Shown here one piece after another: positions 13,675 through 18,656 of a stretch of DNA of 18,656 nucleotides; position 1 is the first letter of the stretch; every line of letters starts with the position of its first letter. The stretch covers positions 1 through 18,656 of the forward strand of contig CAYPQM010000143.1 of assembly GCA_964412845.1 (NCBI GenBank), read 5' to 3'. This DNA comes from JAWWPY01 sp964412845 (GTDB lineage Bacteria; Actinomycetota; Actinomycetes; Streptosporangiales; Streptosporangiaceae). The notes under the pieces were generated by a model. That model ran no database searches. It worked only from the letters and a program-made list of their open reading frames with translations, and was not told where the DNA came from. The position numbers and the translations under genes were made by a program.

Positions 13675-13754
13675 CCGCGATCATGGAAACGAGTTGGGCC
13701 CGGGGGCCCGGGGGGTGTCCCCCGGGCTGGCCGGGCACCGCGATCATGGAAACG
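13674..13754. repeat. 18-bp direct repeats in the hisB-hisH gap
   Basis: ACCGCGATCATGGAAACG occurs at 13674-13691 and 13737-13754, a 63-bp step. A third, degenerate copy (ACCGCAATCATGGAG) is inverted over the hisH start (13643-13629, minus). It looks like a short dispersed intergenic element; no other copy was noticed in the window. Confidence 0.8.
13706..13727. terminator. Strong GC hairpin between hisB and hisH
   Basis: A 9-bp stem of GCCCGGGGG (13706-13714) pairs with CCCCCGGGC (13719-13727) around GTGT. It lies between the two 18-bp repeats. It may attenuate read-through from hisB or protect the 3' end of the hisDCB message. Confidence 0.5.
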
Positions 13755-13767
13755 GATGGGGGTTTGG

Positions 13768-14355
13768 TCACAGGACGCCTTTGGTGCTGGGCACGCCGGG
13801 GTTGCGGGGGTCAGCGGCGACGGCGGCACGCAGCGCCCGGGCGACGGCCTTGAACTGGGCCTCGATCAGGTGGTGCGGGTTGCGGCCGGTGACCTCCAGG
13901 TGCAGGCAGATCCCGGCCGACGATGTCACTGATTCGAAGAAGTGCCTGGTCAGCGTGGTGTCATAGCTGCCGATCAGCGGGGCCATGCCAGCCGGCTCGG
14001 CGTGCACCAGGTACGGGCGGCCGGACAGGTCGATCGCGGCGCGGGCGAGCGTTTCGTCCAGCGGGATGGCAGCGTCGCCGAACCGGCAGATGCCCGTCTT
14101 GTCGCCGAGCGCCTCACGCAGCGCCTGGCCCAGGGTCAGCGCGGTGTCCTCGACAGTGTGGTGCGCGTCGATCTCGATGTCGCCGGTCGCCTGCACGCTC
14201 AGGTCGAGCAGCCCGTGCTTGGCCAGCTGGGCGAGCATGTGGTCGAAGAACGGGACACCGGTGTGCACGTTGGCCAGGCCGGTGCCGTCGAGATCCAGTT
14301 CGACCAGGACACTGGTCTCCTTGGTGATCCGCTCCACCCGCGCTGTGCGGCTCAT
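13768..14355 (-). CDS. hisB: Imidazoleglycerol-phosphate dehydratase
   Basis: This is a 195-residue, single-domain IGP dehydratase that converts imidazole glycerol phosphate to imidazole acetol phosphate. Metal-binding motifs are clear: FDHMLAQLAKHG (37-48), DAHHTVEDTAL (63-73) and NPHHLIEAQFKA (159-170), with the ESVTSSAGICLHL strand between. There is no N-terminal phosphatase domain, unlike in enterobacteria; the phosphatase must be a separate gene outside the window. ATG 14355 overlaps the hisC stop by 4 bases. Confidence 0.97.
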   Translation of the reverse strand: MSRTARVERITKETSVLVELDLDGTGLANVHTGVPFFDHMLAQLAKHGLLDLSVQATGDIEIDAHHTVEDTALTLGQALREALGDKTGICRFGDAAIPLDETLARAAIDLSGRPYLVHAEPAGMAPLIGSYDTTLTRHFFESVTSSAGICLHLEVTGRNPHHLIEAQFKAVARALRAAVAADPRNPGVPSTKGVL

Positions 14356-15539
14356 CTGCGTACGCCCTCTCCCGCTGGTTGCTGGGCGCCGCCGGGCCCG
14401 GTGCCCGGAGCCTCGTCCAGCATCACCTCCAGTACGGCGTCCGGCGCTTTGTCCAGTACCGCGCCTGGGTCTGCATCCAGTACCGCGGCCAGCGCCGCGC
14501 GGAACGCGGTCATCTCCGCGGGCGTGCCGACGGTGACCCGCAGCCAGCCCGCCGGGCCGGTCTCGCGGATCAGCACACCCCGGTCCAGCAGTGCCTGCCA
14601 GACCACATGCCGGTCGGCGAACTCGCCGAACAGGACGAAGTTGGCGTCCGAGTCCGCGACGGCGAGCCCGCGGGCGCGCAGATAGATGACCAGGTCGTCG
14701 CGTTGCGCGCGAATGGCCTTGACCGTCGCGAGCGGCTCAGCCTGGTGCGCGAGCGCGGCCCGCGCCACGGCCTGGGTGACCGCGGACAGGTGGTAGGGCA
14801 GCCGGACCAGCAGCAGCGCGCGGAGTACCGCAGGATCGGCGGCCAGGTAGCCAACCCGGGCGCCGGCCAGCGCGAACGCCTTGGACATGGTGCGGGTGAC
14901 CACGAGCCGCGGGTGGCGCGGCAGCAGGGCGAGCGCGCTTGGCGTGCCGTCGCGGGCGAACTCGGCGTACGCCTCGTCGACCACCACGATGCCCGGCGCG
15001 GCCGCGCAGACCGCCTCGATGACCTCGATCGGCAGGGAGGTGCCGGTCGGGTTGTTGGGCGAGGTGAGGAAGGTCACGGTCGGCTGCTCCGCGCGGATCA
15101 CCTCGACCGCGCGGCCCGGGTCAATGCCGAAATCGGCGTCCCTGGCCCCGCGGACCCACCGGGTGCAGGTGGCGAGGGCGATCAGCGGGTGCATCGAGTA
15201 GGACGGCTCGAAGCCGAGCGCGACGGCGCCCGGACCGCCGAACGCCTGCAGCAGTTGCTGGATGATCTCGTTGGAACCGTTGGCGGCCCAGACCTGGCTC
15301 GCGGTGAGCCCGTGGCCGAGGTAACTGGCGAGGTCCTCGCGCAACGCGACCGCGTCCCGGTCCGGGTAGCGATTGAGCGTCCCGGCGACCTGCCCGACCG
15401 CGTCAGCGATGGCCCGGACCAGGTCTGGCGACGGCGGGTAGGGGTTCTCGTTGGTGTTCAGCTGGACGGGGACATCCAGTTGCGGCGCCCCGTAGGCGGT
15501 CTGGCCGACCAGGTCCGCTCGCAGGGGCAGGCCGGTCAT
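14352..15539 (-). CDS. hisC: Histidinol-phosphate aminotransferase
   Basis: This is a 395-residue class I/II PLP aminotransferase that transfers an amino group to imidazole acetol phosphate. Visible are LNTNENPYPPSP (28-38), the PLP-contacting NGSNEII (87-93), SPNNPTG (160-166), DEAYAEF (188-194) and the PLP lysine Lys220 in TMSKAFALAGARVGY. The core ends near residue 355. The last ~40 residues are a low-complexity tail with a repeated VLD/APDA pattern, encoded by DNA in which TCCAGTAC recurs three times (plus strand, ~14430-14485). ATG 15539 overlaps the hisD stop by 4 bases. Confidence 0.96.
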   Translation of the reverse strand: MTGLPLRADLVGQTAYGAPQLDVPVQLNTNENPYPPSPDLVRAIADAVGQVAGTLNRYPDRDAVALREDLASYLGHGLTASQVWAANGSNEIIQQLLQAFGGPGAVALGFEPSYSMHPLIALATCTRWVRGARDADFGIDPGRAVEVIRAEQPTVTFLTSPNNPTGTSLPIEVIEAVCAAAPGIVVVDEAYAEFARDGTPSALALLPRHPRLVVTRTMSKAFALAGARVGYLAADPAVLRALLLVRLPYHLSAVTQAVARAALAHQAEPLATVKAIRAQRDDLVIYLRARGLAVADSDANFVLFGEFADRHVVWQALLDRGVLIRETGPAGWLRVTVGTPAEMTAFRAALAAVLDADPGAVLDKAPDAVLEVMLDEAPGTGPGGAQQPAGEGVRR

Positions 15540-16921
15540 CGTGGCGTTCCGGTGGCAGGCACCCGGACCCGGACCGCGGCTACGTGCGCGGCCAGGTCCT
15601 CCGCGCCACCGAGCGCGTCGATGTGCGGAGCTACTGCGGCGAGCGCCGCCTCATCGCATTCGACCAGGTGGATGCCGCGCAGGAAGGACAGCACCGACAG
15701 GCCGCCGCTGTGCCGGGCGGTGCCGCCGGTGGGCAGCACGTGGTTGGAGCCCGCGAGGTAGTCGCCGAGTGAGACCGGGGCGTACGGGCCGACGAAGATG
15801 GCACCTGCGTTGCGGACCCGGCGGGCGACCCCGGCGGCATCCTCGGTCTGGATCTCCAGGTGCTCCGGTGCCCAGGCGTCGGCGACGGCCAGGGCGGCGT
15901 CCAGGGTGTCCACCAGCACGCAGGCGGACTGGCCGTCGAGGGCTTGCTGTACCCGGTCGCGGTGCCGGGCCGCGGGGACCTGGCGGCCCAGCGCCTCGTC
16001 GGTCCGGTCAGCGAGGCCGGTGTCGGTGGTGATCAGCAGGCAGGCGGCCAGCGGGTCGTGTTCCGCCTGGGCGATCAGGTCGGCGGCGACGAACTCCGGG
16101 TCCGCGGTGTGGTCCGCGATGATCGCGACCTCGGTCGGCCCCGCTTCAGCGTCCGTGCCGATCGTGCCGAGCAGCAGCCGCTTGGCCGCGGCCACGTAGA
16201 CATTGCCGGGCCCGGTGACGGTATCCGCGGCGGCGCAGTCGGCCGTGCCGTAGGCGAACATGGCGATGGCCTGGGCACCGCCGGCCGCGTGCACCTCGTC
16301 TATGCCGAGCAGCGCGCACGCAGCGAGTACCGCTTGATCAGGCAGCCCGTCACTGCTCGGCCGCCCGCCTCGGCCGGGCTGGTCCGAGTTGGCGTCCCCC
16401 GGTCCGTCGTGGCGGGGCCGCGGCGGGGAGGCGACCGCGATCTTGGCCACCCCTGCCACCTGCGCCGGGACCACGTTCATGATCACTGATGAGGGGTAGG
16501 CGACCAGCCCGCCCGGCACGTAGACACCAGCGCGATCAACTGGAACATAACGTTCGGTAACAAAGGAGCCCGGGGCGATGGTGGTCGTGGTGTCCGGTGG
16601 CCGTTGCGCCTCGTGCACCAGGCGGACCCGGCGGATGGTTTCCTCCAGCGCGGCCCGCAGGGCCGGGGCGAGCGCGTCCAGCGCCTCAGCCAGCGCGCGG
16701 GCCGGGACCCTGGTGCTGGGCAGGTCCACCCCATCGAACCGGGCGGTGTACTCGCGGACCGCGGCGGCGCCGCGCTGGCGCACGTCCTCGCAGATGGGCT
16801 GGACCGCGGCCACCGCCGCCTGGACGTCAAGTTCCGCCCGCGGCAGCACCCCGGCGAGCTTTTCCCTGCTCAGGCTGGCTGCCGATGGTCCGCGTAGATC
16901 AATCCTGGAAAGCACCTGCAC
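15536..16921 (-). CDS. hisD: Histidinol dehydrogenase
   Basis: This is a 461-residue zinc enzyme that oxidises histidinol to histidine in two NAD-dependent steps. Landmarks are YVPGGLVAYPSSVIMN (134-149), TGPGNVYVAAAKR (236-248), AGPTEVAIIAD (260-270), zinc ligands Gln285 and His288 (AQAEHDP), catalytic Glu353-His354 (APEHLE), Asp387 (GDYLAGSNHVLPTGG) and His446. Residues ~167-195, where most HisD proteins have a short 'ASPP...G.PH' turn, hold a longer Gly/Asp/Arg/Pro-rich insertion. GTG 16921 (VQVLSRIDLRG) is used; a second in-frame GTG lies two codons downstream. There is no clear ribosome binding site. It is the first his gene in the cluster. Confidence 0.96.
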   Translation of the reverse strand: MQVLSRIDLRGPSAASLSREKLAGVLPRAELDVQAAVAAVQPICEDVRQRGAAAVREYTARFDGVDLPSTRVPARALAEALDALAPALRAALEETIRRVRLVHEAQRPPDTTTTIAPGSFVTERYVPVDRAGVYVPGGLVAYPSSVIMNVVPAQVAGVAKIAVASPPRPRHDGPGDANSDQPGRGGRPSSDGLPDQAVLAACALLGIDEVHAAGGAQAIAMFAYGTADCAAADTVTGPGNVYVAAAKRLLLGTIGTDAEAGPTEVAIIADHTADPEFVAADLIAQAEHDPLAACLLITTDTGLADRTDEALGRQVPAARHRDRVQQALDGQSACVLVDTLDAALAVADAWAPEHLEIQTEDAAGVARRVRNAGAIFVGPYAPVSLGDYLAGSNHVLPTGGTARHSGGLSVLSFLRGIHLVECDEAALAAVAPHIDALGGAEDLAAHVAAVRVRVPATGTPR

Positions 16922-16996
16922 AGTCTACGGAGCGCGCCAGCGCGCCCGCCGGATCCGTCCACATCGCGGACAGCCCGGCGCTGCCCGGCGCGGTGC

Positions 16997-17614
16997 TCAG
17001 TTCTGCTGCCGGGCCTGCTCGGCCATGGTGACGACGCCGACGGCCTGCGCCTGGGTCATGCCGAGGTCCACTGCGATCGCCTGGGCGGTCTGCCGCTCCT
17101 GCTCGGTCAGCGGCCCATCGGCCATGCCGACCCGCACCGTCTCGGCCAGGAACCACTCCTTGGCGTCGGGGGTGAGCTGCCGGGCGACCTGGTTCAGCGC
17201 ACTGCGGGTGACCTCGGCGGGCTGGGCGGCGTCAGATTCCAGGTCGGCGTCCGTATAGGGCTGGGCGCCTGCGCCCTGGACGGTTAGCACGGCGCGCTGC
17301 CGGGCGTCGGGACTGCCCGGATCGCCGGCCCGCAGCATCGCCGCCACGGCAGCACGCAGGCCGGCCGGCAGCGCGGTCTGCATCTGGGCGGCGGTCGGCA
17401 AGCTGAGCACGTCCATGACGTAACGCGTCTTGCACGTCGTGCACTGCACGTGCTCGCCGACCTGGTTCAGCGGAATGAGGGGGATGAAAAACAAGGTGAA
17501 GAACCGGCGCCCAGAGCGGTGGGCATACTGCCGGTCCCCGCCGCACTTGCGGCAGTGGAAGACGCCCTGGCCAATGGTGCGGTAAAAGACCCGGAGACCC
17601 CAGATGATCAACAA
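16997..17614 (-). CDS. Zinc-ribbon protein with TerB-like C-terminal domain
   Basis: This is a 205-residue protein of unknown function. The N-terminal part has two CxxC pairs (Cys21/Cys24 and Cys58/Cys61) separated by a hydrophobic stretch (FFTLFFIPLIPLN, 38-50), a layout like membrane-associated zinc ribbons. A Gln/Ala-rich linker follows. Residues ~135-205 (TPDAKEWFLAETVRVGMADGPLTEQERQTAQAIAVDLGMTQAQAVGVV) resemble the helical, acidic TerB/TerB-like fold. The start is TTG 17614, supported by GAGGGA about 8 bases upstream; a second TTG follows immediately. It lies 75 bp upstream of hisD on the same strand, so it may share a transcript, but no functional link to histidine is known. Confidence 0.75.
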   Translation of the reverse strand: MLIIWGLRVFYRTIGQGVFHCRKCGGDRQYAHRSGRRFFTLFFIPLIPLNQVGEHVQCTTCKTRYVMDVLSLPTAAQMQTALPAGLRAAVAAMLRAGDPGSPDARQRAVLTVQGAGAQPYTDADLESDAAQPAEVTRSALNQVARQLTPDAKEWFLAETVRVGMADGPLTEQERQTAQAIAVDLGMTQAQAVGVVTMAEQARQQN

Positions 17615-17750
17615 CAGTGGTTCCCTCTCGGTGCTGCCTGCAGCTCGGTCAGGGCCCCCCCGCGCAGCAGGCCAGTCGATGATTCCATAGCCCGCAGCCG
17701 GCCGCTACATTCGGCTTAAGTCGTTATCTGCGGCGAATCGGGAGGCCGGC
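17615..17750. other. Divergent intergenic region upstream of the zinc-ribbon and hydrolase genes
   Basis: This 136-bp gap must hold promoters for both directions. GGGAGG lies 5 bases before ATG 17751. One ATAGCCC word occurs at 17686-17692. No convincing -35/-10 pair was found. Confidence 0.5.
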
Positions 17751-18509
17751 ATGACCAGCTCGCATGTCATGATCGGGGGCGGGGACCACCATGTCCTCGC
17801 GCTGCACGGCTGGTTCGGCTCGGCGCGGGGCTGGGGATCGCTGCCCGATTTCCTGGACGGGTCGGCCTACACCTATGCCTTCATGGACCTGCGCGGGTAT
17901 GGCGACCGCAGGCAGGTCGCGGGTGACTGGACGATGCGGGAAGCGGCCGCTGACGCCATCGCGCTGGCCGACGAACTGGGCTGGGACCGCTTCTCGCTCA
18001 TCGGGCACTCGATGAGCGGTGTCGCGATCCAGCATGTGCTGCTGCAAGTTCCCGATCGGGTGCGGCGGCTCATCGGCATCAACCCGGTGCCGGCGTCAGG
18101 GGTGCCGCTGGACGCTGAGGGCTGGGCCCTGTTCTCCGGCGCGGCCGCCAACCCCGGCCACCGGGCCGCCATCATCAGTTTCTCCACCGGCGCCCAGCCG
18201 GCCAGCGCTTTCGTCACCGGGGTGGTGCGGCATTCGCTGGACAATTCGACTGCCGAGGCGTTCGGCGGCTACCTCGAATCGTGGGCGAGGGCGGACTTCG
18301 CCAGCCAGGTGAAGGGCAACGAGGCGGCGGTGAAGGTCATCATCGGGGCGAACGACCCCGCGCTGCCCGCACCGCTGATGGAGCAGACCTGGCTGACGTG
18401 CTACCCGCGCGCCGAATTGGAGGTGCTGGCCAACGCCGGGCACTATCCGATGATCGAGACACCGGTGGCGCTCGCGGCGTCCATCGAGGAGTTCCTGGGA
18501 CGGGATTGA
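17751..18509 (+). CDS. Alpha/beta hydrolase
   Basis: This is a 252-residue single-domain alpha/beta-fold hydrolase, likely cytoplasmic (no signal peptide). The oxyanion-hole motif LHGWFGSARGW is at 18-28, the nucleophile elbow GHSMSG gives Ser87, the acid is probably Asp202 (GANDPALP), and the base is His231 (NAGHYPMIETP). A cap region lies at ~115-185. Family members include esterases, haloperoxidase-like enzymes and C-C bond hydrolases; the substrate cannot be told. ATG 17751 has GGGAGG 5 bases upstream. It is divergent from the zinc-ribbon gene. Confidence 0.9.
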   Translation: MTSSHVMIGGGDHHVLALHGWFGSARGWGSLPDFLDGSAYTYAFMDLRGYGDRRQVAGDWTMREAAADAIALADELGWDRFSLIGHSMSGVAIQHVLLQVPDRVRRLIGINPVPASGVPLDAEGWALFSGAAANPGHRAAIISFSTGAQPASAFVTGVVRHSLDNSTAEAFGGYLESWARADFASQVKGNEAAVKVIIGANDPALPAPLMEQTWLTCYPRAELEVLANAGHYPMIETPVALAASIEEFLGRD

Positions 18510-18520
18510 CTCGGGAAAGC

Positions 18521-18537
18521 GGCTGGCCGGGCCAGCC
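18521..18537 (+). terminator. Hairpin after the alpha/beta hydrolase
   Basis: GGCTGGC and GCCAGCC form a 7-bp stem with a 3-base loop, 11 bases after the stop codon. There is no U-tract. Confidence 0.45.
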
Positions 18538-18618
18538 AGTCACGATAGGCGCGGGCACAGCCGGCGCGTATGCAGTCGGCGCGGATTTCAATTGATTTCA
18601 TGGTGCTGCGAGTAGCCG

Positions 18619-18639
18619 GGCAGGCAGTGGCAGCCTGCC
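18619..18639. terminator. Second hairpin near the right edge
   Basis: GGCAGGC and GCCTGCC form a 7-bp stem around a 7-base loop. It may be a terminator for the hydrolase or for a gene entering from the right. No gene is visible in 18510-18656. Confidence 0.35.
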
Positions 18640-18656
18640 GATGTGAGCGCTATCAG

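Noticed and set aside
16922..16996. A histidine attenuator or leader peptide before hisD
   Set aside because: No run of His codons and no antiterminator-like structure was found in the 75-bp gap.

Overview
The window is high-GC DNA with dense coding, GTG and TTG starts, a his cluster containing a PriA-type isomerase, and a polyphosphate glucokinase. Together these point to an actinomycete (Actinomycetota). The species cannot be named from the sequence. A 100-base run of N shows that it comes from a draft assembly.

Region 1 (1-7980) holds two paralogous ABC import systems arranged as mirror images around a 789-bp non-coding centre (3168-3956). Each has a lipoprotein solute-binding protein, two permeases and an ATPase, in that order. 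The left system reads on the minus strand and its ATPase runs off the left edge. The right system reads on the plus strand and is complete. The centre carries four copies of TGTTACC at near-regular spacing and several short inverted repeats, so it looks like a shared control region. Permease 1 of the left system is interrupted by the N run, which is flanked by an exact 55-bp duplication.

Region 2 (8008-9938, minus strand) is a two-gene unit that converges on the right importer: an FAD-dependent oxidoreductase of the TIGR03364 type followed by a phosphonatase-like HAD hydrolase of the TIGR03351 type. This pair is known to co-occur. It is thought to deaminate an aminophosphonate oxidatively and then cleave the C-P bond of the resulting phosphono-aldehyde. 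With the two importers next to it, regions 1 and 2 read as an aminophosphonate uptake and mineralisation island that lacks the usual transaminase PhnW. The substrate is inferred, not shown.

Region 3 (10126-10922) is ppgK on the plus strand, with a short upstream ORF that has a better ribosome binding site than ppgK's own ATG.

Region 4 (10984-16921, minus strand) is a histidine cluster reading hisD-hisC-hisB-(133-bp gap)-hisH-priA-RidA-like-hisF. Most junctions are 4-base ATGA overlaps. The hisB-hisH gap holds an 18-bp direct repeat, a strong GC hairpin and a possible promoter. HisD, HisF and HisC carry low-complexity insertions or tails. The RidA-like protein lacks the arginine expected of an imine deaminase.

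Region 5 (16997-18656) has a zinc-ribbon/TerB-like protein on the minus strand and a divergent alpha/beta hydrolase on the plus strand, followed by two small hairpins. No tRNA, rRNA, CRISPR array, transposase or attachment site was seen.
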